A stretch of DNA of 36,744 nucleotides, from contig QZJT01000125.1 of NCBI GenBank assembly GCA_003597935.1, positions 1 to 36,744 on the forward strand. Reading direction: 5' to 3'. The translations under genes and the position numbers were made by a program. The stretch's first letter is position 1. Each line of letters starts with the position of its first letter. Below are positions 24,093 to 31,655 of this stretch, piece after piece. Origin of the DNA: Phycisphaerales bacterium (lineage in GTDB: Bacteria; Planctomycetota; Phycisphaerae; UBA1845). The notes beneath the pieces were generated by a model, which had not been told where the DNA came from, did no database searches, and saw nothing but the letters and a program-made list of their open reading frames with translations.

Positions 24093-25844
24093 TCACGGAC
24101 ACGCGACACGATTCGTCAGCGGGCTGCACACGTCGACCCGTACCTCGTGCTCCCCCGCATCGAAGCGGCGCCATCTCGTTCTGGTCTTGGCGCCGTTCGC
24201 GTCGAGCCAGCGCGGCTGCGCGCGGTCGAGCGTGACGCGGAGCTGCGGCCGGTAGCGAATCGTGTCGCTGATCAGGGAGGCGACGATCTTCGATCCCTTG
24301 CACCGCGCGCGGAACATCTGCACGCGGGCGCAGTCGGCGTCGCACTCGTCCGGCACGCCGTTGCCGTCGTCGTCGTCCGACTTGCCGCTGGCGATGTCGC
24401 AGGCGTCCGGTACGGCGTTCCCGTTGCAGTCCGGAACGTCGTGAAACTCGCAAATATCCAGGACGAGATCGCCGTCGCAGTCCTGCTGCGACTCGCACTC
24501 GTCGGGCATGCCGTTGTCGTTGCAATCGAAGCTGACTCCCCGCTCGATGTCACGGCCGTCGAGCCGCCCGTTCTGGTTGCAGTCGCTGACGTGCTGCGTC
24601 ATGTAGAGCAATGCCGGGAGGATCTCGATGCACGTTGGCAGAATTTCATTCTCGGGTACACCGTACCTGTCGCCCAGTTCGAATGTCATCGCGATGATGT
24701 CGTGGACGCCAAAAGAATAATCGTTGGATCCGCCGCTGACAGGGTAGATTGTCGTGTATATCGGCCCGCGGCGGTTGTAATTCTCTCCCCGGTGTTGGCG
24801 GATGAGTTCCGCCATCCGATCTCCGACCCGATGCCAACTGGGATTCTCCTGCGGATAATGCGGCGTGTGTCCCCAGGCCCATAAGATATAACGCCCGTAC
24901 GTGTGGAGGTCGACGTACGCTTTGAGATTGTCGTGTTTCTCCATGAAACGCCGCAGATTATCCGTTTCAGGCTGCGAAAACGGGTTGGCCCGACTCCCCG
25001 GCCCCGCCCAGTTACGGTTGAGGTCATAACCGTTCCTGTTGGACCGCGACCCAGCCTCATATCCGTCAGGGTTCATGATCGGCATCAGGAACCACTCGAC
25101 GTGGTCCACCATCCAGGTCACGTCTGGATCCGTACTGTAGTTTTCCAGCAGATGTCTTGCGGTGTAAGCAATGACGGGCGGGCCGGTGATCTCGTTGCCG
25201 TGCTGAGCGCCGTGATAGAGCACCGCCGGCCGCTTGCGCGATGGCCCCGGACCGGTAATGCGGATGGCCCATTGGAATCGGCCCTCGACCGTCGGTCCAA
25301 TGTTGACCATCGTGGCCAGATTGGGATAACGGCTGACCAGGTCCTCCATGAATGTGACGTGCTCGTCGTACGACTGGTAGCGCTCGAAAAAGTCGCCGGC
25401 CGTCGGCGACGTGAAATACTCCGCCCAAAGCGCGCCAAGATCATCGACCTCAACGTCATAATGAAACCCCTCCGCGTCGAGCATCGCACGCGACTCCTCC
25501 GTTACGCGCACGTCGATCGCCTCGCCGCCCAGGTCGTGCGACCAGGTTTCCATGGCTGCGCAGTCAGCGTCGAACTGGATCAGGCGCACCCGCTCGGCCG
25601 TGGATTCCGGGAAGACTTGTAGCAGTTGCGCCCGTTCGGCCCCATAAGCCGACACGCCCAACGCTATCGCCAGTGCGGCGCCGGCGACGATCCGGCTATT
25701 CTGCGGGACGGACGTGCGACGCGCGGAATTCGCGCCCTTCCGCCGGACGGACGTGTTTCGCGCGAAATCCGCTCTCGCGCCGACCATCCCCCCCCCGCGG
25801 CGCGCCAGTCCGCTCGCCCACTGTCCGTCAATGTCTGCTCGCAT
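24093..25844 (-). CDS. Secreted M14 zinc carboxypeptidase with Ca-loop repeats and module A
   Basis: 583 residues from the ATG at 25844, which has GGAAGGAGT 7 bases upstream; the frame opens 70 codons earlier but without support. An unusually long polar N-region (1-50) precedes the hydrophobic IVAGAALAIALGVSAYGA (52-69). The M14 catalytic domain (about 150-418) has zinc ligands His215, Glu218 (HGNE) and His314 (DLHTYG), substrate-binding NRNGYDLNRNW (269-279) and catalytic Glu389 (MTFELGD). It resembles carboxypeptidase T more than D. Four DCNxNGxxD calcium-loop repeats follow (421-505), the first dockerin-like (DCNQNGRLDGRDI). The last 80 residues are module A (Cys505, 515, 573, 582), shared with the protein at 5990-7174. 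It should trim C-terminal residues from peptides outside the cytoplasm. Confidence 0.9.
   Translation of the reverse strand: MRADIDGQWASGLARRGGGMVGARADFARNTSVRRKGANSARRTSVPQNSRIVAGAALAIALGVSAYGAERAQLLQVFPESTAERVRLIQFDADCAAMETWSHDLGGEAIDVRVTEESRAMLDAEGFHYDVEVDDLGALWAEYFTSPTAGDFFERYQSYDEHVTFMEDLVSRYPNLATMVNIGPTVEGRFQWAIRITGPGPSRKRPAVLYHGAQHGNEITGPPVIAYTARHLLENYSTDPDVTWMVDHVEWFLMPIMNPDGYEAGSRSNRNGYDLNRNWAGPGSRANPFSQPETDNLRRFMEKHDNLKAYVDLHTYGRYILWAWGHTPHYPQENPSWHRVGDRMAELIRQHRGENYNRRGPIYTTIYPVSGGSNDYSFGVHDIIAMTFELGDRYGVPENEILPTCIEILPALLYMTQHVSDCNQNGRLDGRDIERGVSFDCNDNGMPDECESQQDCDGDLVLDICEFHDVPDCNGNAVPDACDIASGKSDDDDGNGVPDECDADCARVQMFRARCKGSKIVASLISDTIRYRPQLRVTLDRAQPRWLDANGAKTRTRWRRFDAGEHEVRVDVCSPLTNRVACP
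25702..25785. repeat. Imperfect 39-40-base tandem duplication inside the M14 gene
   Basis: GACGGACGTGCGACGCGCGG and GACGGACGTGTTTCGCGCGA begin two adjacent units of about 39 bases. In frame they give a 13-residue repeat (RNTSVRRKGANSA / RRTSVPQ region, about residues 24-48) in the polar stretch before the signal peptide's hydrophobic core. It is an in-frame, partly diverged duplication. Confidence 0.6.
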
Positions 25845-26247
25845 GTGCTTGACTCCTTCCTCTTTCGTTGCCGGAGTGTGGCCCGCTCGACGGGCAGCAC
25901 CCATACTCGCAACCCTCGCTGCGACGCGCCCACCCGGCGACGAACAGCCTCGTCCGTCGGCACCGACCCGCGCAGCCCGGGGCATTGTCCGCAGTGTGGG
26001 GCGTGCGATCAAGCATGGAGAAACTCCAGCCAGGTGCGCAGTGCATGACGCCATCGACGGACCAGGGCTTGGTACCGGCGCGGTGCTCGGGTGGCCCGCC
26101 GCTCCACGGCGGGGACGACAGGTCGCCCACGCGAGCCCCTCGCCGCGGAGCGGCGAGCACGCCGCGATCCGCCGTAACTGTCACGCCCTCCTGCCGGCGT
26201 GTCGCGGGGATTGCCCTTGACACTCGCCCTGCGGCGCTGCATCCTCA
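25845..26247. other. 403-base divergent intergenic region
   Basis: It lies between the M14 gene (minus) and the DNA methyltransferase gene (plus), so it should hold both promoters. There are short GC inverted pairs near 26125-26165 (GCCCCTCGCCGCGGAGCGGC) but no repeat family, gene or clear promoter that I can support. Confidence 0.45.
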
Positions 26248-26256
26248 GTGGCCGCC

Positions 26257-28002
26257 ATGCGATATGACCACGTGGAGATCGGCCGAACGGGCAGCCGCGG
26301 CAAGCGATACGCTTTCGTCACCGATGAGAAGGTCGGCGGAGCGACGTATACACCCGCGGCGTTGGCGGACTTCGTCGCGGCAAGGATGATCGACGCGGCC
26401 GGCCTTCACCACAATCCACGCTCCGTGCGCATCCTCGATCCGGCCGTCGGAGAAGGCGAACTGCTCGCGAGCCTCCTGGCTCAGCTCCCAGACGACGTTC
26501 GCATCGACGTCTGCGGGTTTGACACGGACCGGCGTGCGCTCCATTCGACGGAGGCTCGCTTGCGCTCCGCCTTTCCTGGAGTGTCGCTGGACCTTCGCAC
26601 GGGTGATTTTCTGAAGTTCGTGCTCGACATGTGCAGCGGCGTCGGACCGGGTCTTTTCTTCGACGCTGGCGCCGCCGAGACGTTCGACCTGATCATCGCG
26701 AATCCACCCTACGTGCGGACGCAGGTCATGGGGGCGAAACACGCTCAACGCCTGGCCGCGACGTTCGGCCTCCACGGGCGGGTTGACCTTTACTACGCGT
26801 TCCTGGTCGCAATTTCGATGGTGCTCAGGCCGCACGGCGTGGCTGGAATCATCGTATCCAACCGGTTCATGACAACGAGAGCGGGAGCAACGGTGCGACG
26901 GGCGATTCGCGCCGGCTTCAACCTGCGGCAGGTGTGGGATCTGGGCGACACAAAGCTGTTCAGCGCGGCCGTGTTGCCGGCCGTACTCATCGGCGAGGGC
27001 AAGAACGGCGACGACGGAGGGAACGTCCAGTTCACCTCCATTTACGAAAGTACGGAGCCGGCCAGACACAGTTCTGCGTCTATCATCGACGCGCTGGAAC
27101 ACACCGGCGTGGTTGAGGTGCCGGACGGGCGCAGGTTTCACGTACGATCGGGCACACTGGACTCGTCGTCCGGCTCCTCAGCCGTCTGGCGCATCGCCAC
27201 CAACGCGACGGACGCCTGGTTGGAGACGGTGTCGACTCACACCTGGCGACGGTTCGGGGAAATCGGGAAGATCCGCGTCGGCGTGAAGACGTGCGCCGAC
27301 GGAGTATTCATCCGGGACGACTGGGACAAGCTTCCGCAAAACGAACGTCCGGAACTGCTGCGACCGTTGATCACCCATCACGTTGCTCGCCGCTTCAGGG
27401 CGGATGAGTCCAGGGCGGGGCGACGGATCTTGTACCCGCATGAGTCGATCGGCGGTCAGCGGCGGGCGGTCGAACTTGACGAGTATCCACGAAGCAAAGC
27501 GTATCTAACCCGACACCGTTCCGTACTGGAGAGTCGGTCATACGTCCTTGAAGCGGGTCGGCATTGGTACGAAATCTGGGTCCCCCAGGATCCGGCGACG
27601 TGGCGGAAACCGAAGCTGGTTTTTCGGGACATCGCCAAGGAGCCGTGCTTCTGGGTGGACTTCGCTGGAGCGGTCGTGAACGGCGACTGCTACTGGATCG
27701 CCATTGAAGACGAATCGCTTCTCTGGCTGGCCGCGGCGGTCGCCAACTCGACGTTCATCAGGTCATTCTACGATCATCGCTTCCACAACAAGTTGTATGC
27801 GGGCCGTCGTCGCTTCATCACCCAATACGTCGAAGCGTTTCCGCTTCCTCATCCTGAATCGGAAACGGCAGCAGAAATCATCCAGGGCGCAAGAGCCATG
27901 TATTCGACGGCTGGGACACCGAACTGCGAACTTCGGTTCGCGGAACTCGACGGGCTGGTCTGGTCCGCCTTCGGTCTAACTCTCGAAGAAGTCGCCCGGT
28001 AA
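26257..28002 (+). CDS. Adenine-specific DNA methyltransferase of a type II restriction-modification system
   Basis: 581 residues from the ATG at 26257 (a GTG three codons earlier is possible). Numbering from the GTG, this is a gamma-type N6-adenine methyltransferase: GATYTP (31-36, motif X), the AdoMet-binding LDPAVGEGELL (63-73, motif I), FDTDRRAL (91-98) and the catalytic ANPPYVRT (151-158, motif IV). The C-terminal half (about 330-584) resembles the target-recognition domain of TaqI/Eco57I-type enzymes (GKIRVGVKTCADGVFI, later GRRRFITQYVEAFPLP). It is too short for a combined restriction enzyme. The partner nuclease is probably the convergent gene at 27976-28876, whose reconstructed end overlaps this one by 27 bases. 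Its recognition site is unknown. Confidence 0.9.
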   Translation: MRYDHVEIGRTGSRGKRYAFVTDEKVGGATYTPAALADFVAARMIDAAGLHHNPRSVRILDPAVGEGELLASLLAQLPDDVRIDVCGFDTDRRALHSTEARLRSAFPGVSLDLRTGDFLKFVLDMCSGVGPGLFFDAGAAETFDLIIANPPYVRTQVMGAKHAQRLAATFGLHGRVDLYYAFLVAISMVLRPHGVAGIIVSNRFMTTRAGATVRRAIRAGFNLRQVWDLGDTKLFSAAVLPAVLIGEGKNGDDGGNVQFTSIYESTEPARHSSASIIDALEHTGVVEVPDGRRFHVRSGTLDSSSGSSAVWRIATNATDAWLETVSTHTWRRFGEIGKIRVGVKTCADGVFIRDDWDKLPQNERPELLRPLITHHVARRFRADESRAGRRILYPHESIGGQRRAVELDEYPRSKAYLTRHRSVLESRSYVLEAGRHWYEIWVPQDPATWRKPKLVFRDIAKEPCFWVDFAGAVVNGDCYWIAIEDESLLWLAAAVANSTFIRSFYDHRFHNKLYAGRRRFITQYVEAFPLPHPESETAAEIIQGARAMYSTAGTPNCELRFAELDGLVWSAFGLTLEEVAR

Positions 28003-28876
28003 CGGAATCTGGAGTTTTCTGTTCAGGACCTTTCCCTGAAACTGCGCAAATCGTCTAAAGAACCCTTCTCCGGTGGTGAGCAACAGGTGCGTGATCGTGA
28101 CGCGCGACCCGTTCCGCGGTTCTCGCGCCGGGCACGCAGCGGGCCTGGTATTTCTGCGTCAGCGTACCCGTCGTGTCGAAACGTGTCAGCGTGTCGCCGG
28201 TCACGACCTTCACGCGCGTGATCACATCATCGTCGGATAGCCGAATAATCGCGTACCGCCGTGCCGATGCTATGTCGTCGTTCCAGATCTGGAGATTGTC
28301 TGATTTCTGCACATACGTATCCATGGCCTGCCCCGGAAACCGCGGCCTGGTTCTTTTGAAGGAGGATGGAACCGGGTATCCGAGACTGCGGCACACGCGT
28401 TCTTTGACGACCTTCGACCGCGTGCGGAGCGGGAGCCTGGCCAGCGATACAACGCGCAGGCCCTGGTCGAGCAGGGCCTCCAACTCCCGGGTCGGAATCC
28501 AAAGGTCCGTGTGACCAACCTCGATGGGGTCGTAGATCGTCAAACCGCTGCGGGCGACGGCCGATACGAATCGGTCGGCGTTCCGTGATGACCCGGTCAC
28601 ATCCGTCTCCACCGGCGCGAGCAGGTCGGTGACGCCGACCCCCAGGGCGGATGCGAGCACCTCCAGACTGCTCAACGTCACGTTGCGCTCGCCCCGTTCC
28701 ACGGAGCCCACGTACGTGCGGCGCAGGCCAGCCAGATCGGCCAGCTTCTCCTGCGAGATTCCACGCTGGTGCCGAAGTCGACGGACGTTGCCCGCGAGCG
28801 TCCGCGCCAACCGGCTACTCGGCTTACGAAGGGACTTGCCATGCACGCGCAGCGACTCCCGGAACCGGACGTTCAC
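27976..28876 (-). CDS. Probable restriction endonuclease with N-terminal HTH, one frameshift near its end
   Basis: A GTG at 28876 is the likely start; the frame opens at 29041 with unlikely sequence. An XRE-type helix-turn-helix (about residues 22-86: RRLRHQRGISQEKLADLAGL then ERGERNVTLSSLEVLA) looks like the controller (C) proteins of restriction-modification systems. A second domain follows with PRFPGQAMDTYVQKSDNLQIW and DTTGTLTQKYQ. The annotated frame then decays into His/Arg-rich sequence up to a TAG at 28055. One frame over, sense returns: RVTITHLLLTTGEGFFRRFA, continuing to LPGDFFES and a TAG at 27976. The span is 901 bases, one more than a multiple of three, so a single extra base around 28115-28150 explains it. 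Its place beside the methyltransferase is the main reason to call it a nuclease; the domain family was not recognised. Confidence 0.65.
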
Positions 28877-29115
28877 GGGCGCCAGTGTCGCTGCCCTGAT
28901 GACTCTGAATCTACAGCCTACGAGTAGCGGGCATCGCAGAGCGGTTTCGGCATTTCGGAAGGAAAAGCGGCGTGTCGTGTCGGTCGCCGCCTCTGTACGT
29001 GGTGGTGGTGTCCTACGTCGGCGAACGGTGTCGTCGGACACATCGCAGGTCTGGGCTGGCAGCTCGAACAGTGACTGGGCGCAATCAAACGGTCAGCCAC
29101 GACCGCACATGGTCG

Positions 29116-29235
29116 TCAAGCTGGTGGCGGGTGGCGATTGCGCTGAGCCTCTTCCTCGCGAATGGCGAGGATCAGCGGACGGTTCATCTGCAGTGCGTCA
29201 ATGGTAGCCCGACCGATTGGCGTGAGGCCGATCAC
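29116..29235 (-). pseudogene. C-terminal remnant of an HNH endonuclease gene
   Basis: 39 codons from a GTG that overlaps the upstream stop (GTGA). The peptide VIGLTPIGRATIDALQMNRP then LILAIREEEAQRNRHPPPA reads like the last about 40 residues of small HNH nucleases. These typically end in a GLT-x-GRAT-x-x-ALxxNRPLILAIREEE pattern followed by GRHPP. The Cys/His metal site and the HNH core are missing. An internal deletion probably joined the neighbouring small gene to this tail. The family match is from memory of the pattern, not a search. Confidence 0.55.
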
Positions 29236-29504
29236 CTGCCGTTCACGCGCTCGGAACGCAGCCGCAACAGGGAGAGCAGATCAGCCAGGTTGACCAACCC
29301 CTCGGCCTCCAAGCGTTCGCGCGGCAAGAGGGATTCTCCACGATCCTGACGGTCGAGCAACTCCTGCAAGCGTGCATCGACCGCAGCCGGTAGCCGTAGC
29401 CGCTCCAGGTCTCCGGGAAGCTCGATTTCCAAGTGTACTTGCTGAGCCAGGGAGTACTTCTTGCTCGACGATCCGGAGAACCATTGTATGTTCGGCGGTT
29501 CCAT
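29232..29504 (-). CDS. Small acidic-helical protein, usual partner of an HNH nuclease gene
   Basis: 90 residues from the ATG at 29504. It begins MEPPNIQWFSGSSSKKYS and goes on with a beta-like VHLEIELP and a helical charged part (LRLPAAVDARLQELLDRQD, later EAEGLVNLADLLSLLRLRSER). No known domain is certain. Small proteins of this kind (helical, EAEGLV-x-LA-x-x-LSLLRLR) often precede HNH endonuclease genes, and an HNH C-terminal remnant does follow here with a 4-base overlap. The frame continues upstream to 29852, but only as an Arg/Pro-rich shadow of the iorA leader. Confidence 0.6.
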   Translation of the reverse strand: MEPPNIQWFSGSSSKKYSLAQQVHLEIELPGDLERLRLPAAVDARLQELLDRQDRGESLLPRERLEAEGLVNLADLLSLLRLRSERVNGR

Positions 29505-29701
29505 TGGAGCAAGCGCCCCGCTCATGCAGCGGGCAGTTCGATGCACAGAGAATCGCTTCCGCCCTCCATTGGCACGGGGATTGCTACCCCCCCGCTGGCG
29601 GGACTGCCGCGCCGGGACCGGGACCGCCGTCCGATAGGTCGGCCGCCGGGCCGGGCGGCGGCGCCGAAGACTCACGCTGCGCCACCAGGAGAGACTGTCC
29701 G

Positions 29702-31369
29702 ATGGCAGAACTGTTGATGGGGGACGAGGCGGTCGCCCTGGCGGCGATCCACTCGGGCATTCGGGGGGCGTTCTCCTACCCGGGAACCCCCGCGACCGAG
29801 ATCTTCGAGTACGTGGAGGCGTGCGTCCGCGGACGGCAGGACGTGTCCGCACGGTGGTCGCCCAACGAAAAGGTGGCGTACGAAGAGGCGCTGGGCATGT
29901 CGTTCGCCGGCTTCCGGGCGCTGGTCTCCATGAAGCACGTCGGCCTGAACGTCGCGGCCGACCCCTTCATGAGTTCCGCCCTGACCGGCGCTAATGGCGG
30001 CCTGGTCCTGGCGGTGGCCGACGACCCCGGCATGCACTCGTCGCAGAACGAGCAGGACTCCCGCGTGTACGGCCAGTTCGCCCAGATCCCCGTCTTCGAG
30101 CCGGCCAATCAGCAGGAAGCATACGACATGACGCGGGAGGCGTTCGAGCTTTCCGAGCGCTTCGGCGTTCCGGTGATGGTCCGGCTGGTGACGCGGCTGG
30201 CGCACAGCCGCGCCAACGTCGTCACCCGCCCTGCGACCGAGCCGAAGCCCCTGCCACGCGTCACCAACGCCCGCGAGTGGACGCTGCTGCCGTCCAATGC
30301 CCGGCCGCGCTACGCCCGCCTGCTCGATCTTCAGGATTCGTTCGCCGACCATGCACGTTCGTCGCCGTACAACCGGCTGGAACTCCGGGGTGGCAAGGGC
30401 GTCATCGCGTCCGGCATCGCCTACAGCTACACCCGCGAGGTGCTGGGGCGGGATTCCAACACCTCCATGCTCAAGATCGGCGCCTACCCGGTGCCGGCGG
30501 CGCTGGTGCGGGAACTGGTGGACCATTGCGACCAGGTCACGGTGATCGAAGAAGGGTTTCCCTTTATCGAGCGACAGTTGACCGGCCTGCTGGGCGTGCC
30601 GGGCAAGCTGATCCGCGGCAAACAGGACGGTACACTGCCTCGACAGGGGGAACTGTCGGCGGACCTGGTGCGGACGGCGCTGGGGCTGCCCGAGACGCAC
30701 CATCGCACGTCGATGGCCGGCCTTCCCGGCCGCCCGCCGCAATTGTGCGCCGGCTGCCCGCACTGCGACGCCTACCACGCCATCCGCGAGGCGGTCGGAG
30801 ACGACCCGCGCCCGTTCATGTTCGGCGACATCGGCTGTTACACGCTGGCGGCGCTTCCGCCCTACAACGCGATCGACACCTGCGTAGACATGGGCGCCTC
30901 GATCAGCATGGCGATGGGCGCAGCGCGGGCGGGCATGCACCCGGTGATCGCGACCATCGGCGACTCGACGTTCATCCACTCCGGACTGAACTCGCTGGTG
31001 GCGGCGGCCCGCGACGACCTGAACATGACGCTGTTCGTGCTCGACAATGCCACGGTGGCCATGACCGGGGGCCAGGCGGTCTTCGCTACCGGGGACGATA
31101 TGGTCGCGCTGATCCGCGGATTGGGCGTCAGCGAGGAGCATCTGCACCGCATCGAGCCGGTCTCCAGGAACCTGGCCCGAAACGTGGAGATCATCCGCAA
31201 GGAGATCCACCACCGCGGTCTGTCCGTCATCGTCGCCTGCCGGCCGTGCATTCACGTAAGGAAGGAGAAGCCAAGCGCCGGGTCGAAGGAATCCGGGACG
31301 ACGCCAGGCGGATCAGCGGCGCCGGCAGCATCGGGAGATGTGCCGTTGACGGTGCAATCGGCGGAGTAG
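29702..31369 (+). CDS. iorA: Indolepyruvate ferredoxin oxidoreductase, alpha subunit, without the ferredoxin domain
   Basis: 555 residues from the ATG at 29702 (AGGAGAG upstream); the frame opens earlier, at 29372. This thiamine-diphosphate enzyme converts aryl 2-oxoacids (indole-, phenyl- or hydroxyphenylpyruvate) and CoA to aryl-acetyl-CoA, CO2 and reduced ferredoxin. Family landmarks are FSYPGTPATEI (24-34), WSPNEKVAYE (52-61), MKHVGLNVAADP (77-88), DDPGMHSSQNEQDSR (107-121), the CAGCPHCDAY region (349-358), GDIGCYTL (375-382) and the ThDP loop GDSTFIHSGLN (420-430). Normal IorA ends with a domain binding two 4Fe-4S clusters. Here the protein stops soon after VACRPC (511-516) with an about 40-residue Ser/Gly/Pro tail and no CxxCxxC clusters. 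The beta subunit fusion lies 286 bases downstream. Confidence 0.93.
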   Translation: MAELLMGDEAVALAAIHSGIRGAFSYPGTPATEIFEYVEACVRGRQDVSARWSPNEKVAYEEALGMSFAGFRALVSMKHVGLNVAADPFMSSALTGANGGLVLAVADDPGMHSSQNEQDSRVYGQFAQIPVFEPANQQEAYDMTREAFELSERFGVPVMVRLVTRLAHSRANVVTRPATEPKPLPRVTNAREWTLLPSNARPRYARLLDLQDSFADHARSSPYNRLELRGGKGVIASGIAYSYTREVLGRDSNTSMLKIGAYPVPAALVRELVDHCDQVTVIEEGFPFIERQLTGLLGVPGKLIRGKQDGTLPRQGELSADLVRTALGLPETHHRTSMAGLPGRPPQLCAGCPHCDAYHAIREAVGDDPRPFMFGDIGCYTLAALPPYNAIDTCVDMGASISMAMGAARAGMHPVIATIGDSTFIHSGLNSLVAAARDDLNMTLFVLDNATVAMTGGQAVFATGDDMVALIRGLGVSEEHLHRIEPVSRNLARNVEIIRKEIHHRGLSVIVACRPCIHVRKEKPSAGSKESGTTPGGSAAPAASGDVPLTVQSAE

Positions 31370-31399
31370 AACGGCGTGTGCGATGACGCACCAGCAAGC

Positions 31400-31633
31400 G
31401 AGCCGCGTGGCTTTAGCCCGCGCGGACGTCCCGCTCGATCCGCGGCCTCCCATCCCAGAGCTCGGGCGCCCCTTCGGTGTCAGCGATTGGAAGAGGCCGT
31501 TTAAGTCATCGCAATGGCCAGCGTAACTTGTGAACTTGTCCTGGGAGGAAACTCCGCGCGGGCTGAAGCCCGCGGCTCGCTGAACGAGGCCGCGGCGGCG
31601 TGTCCGCGAGGCTTCAGGCCACGCGGCTCGCCG
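31400..31633. repeat. Three hairpins of the CCGCGCGGGCTGAAGCCCGCGG family between iorA and iorB
   Basis: Units lie at about 31400-31431 (GAGCCGCGTGGCTTTAGCC, then CGCGCGGAC), 31551-31583 (CTCCGCGCGGGCTGAAGCC, then CGCGGCTCGC) and 31601-31633 (GTCCGCGAGGCTTCAGGCC, then ACGCGGCTCGCC). The first is inverted relative to the others. They fill much of the 286-base gap between iorA and the fusion gene. A fourth copy is at 5804-5833. They could fold in the intercistronic RNA and set the relative expression of the two subunits (inference). Confidence 0.8.
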
Positions 31634-31655
31634 AAGAGATGAACGGAACCTAGTC

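Noticed and set aside
5990-25844. PEP-CTERM or LPXTG sorting signals on the secreted proteins
   Set aside because: None of the four C-termini has a hydrophobic helix followed by basic residues or a PEP/LPXTG motif. They end in cysteine-rich modules.
28877-29041. Start of the HTH-nuclease at the upstream ATG (29041)
   Set aside because: The extra 55 residues are Arg/Thr/Pro-rich with no structure, and the HTH-type N-terminus fits better with the GTG at 28876.
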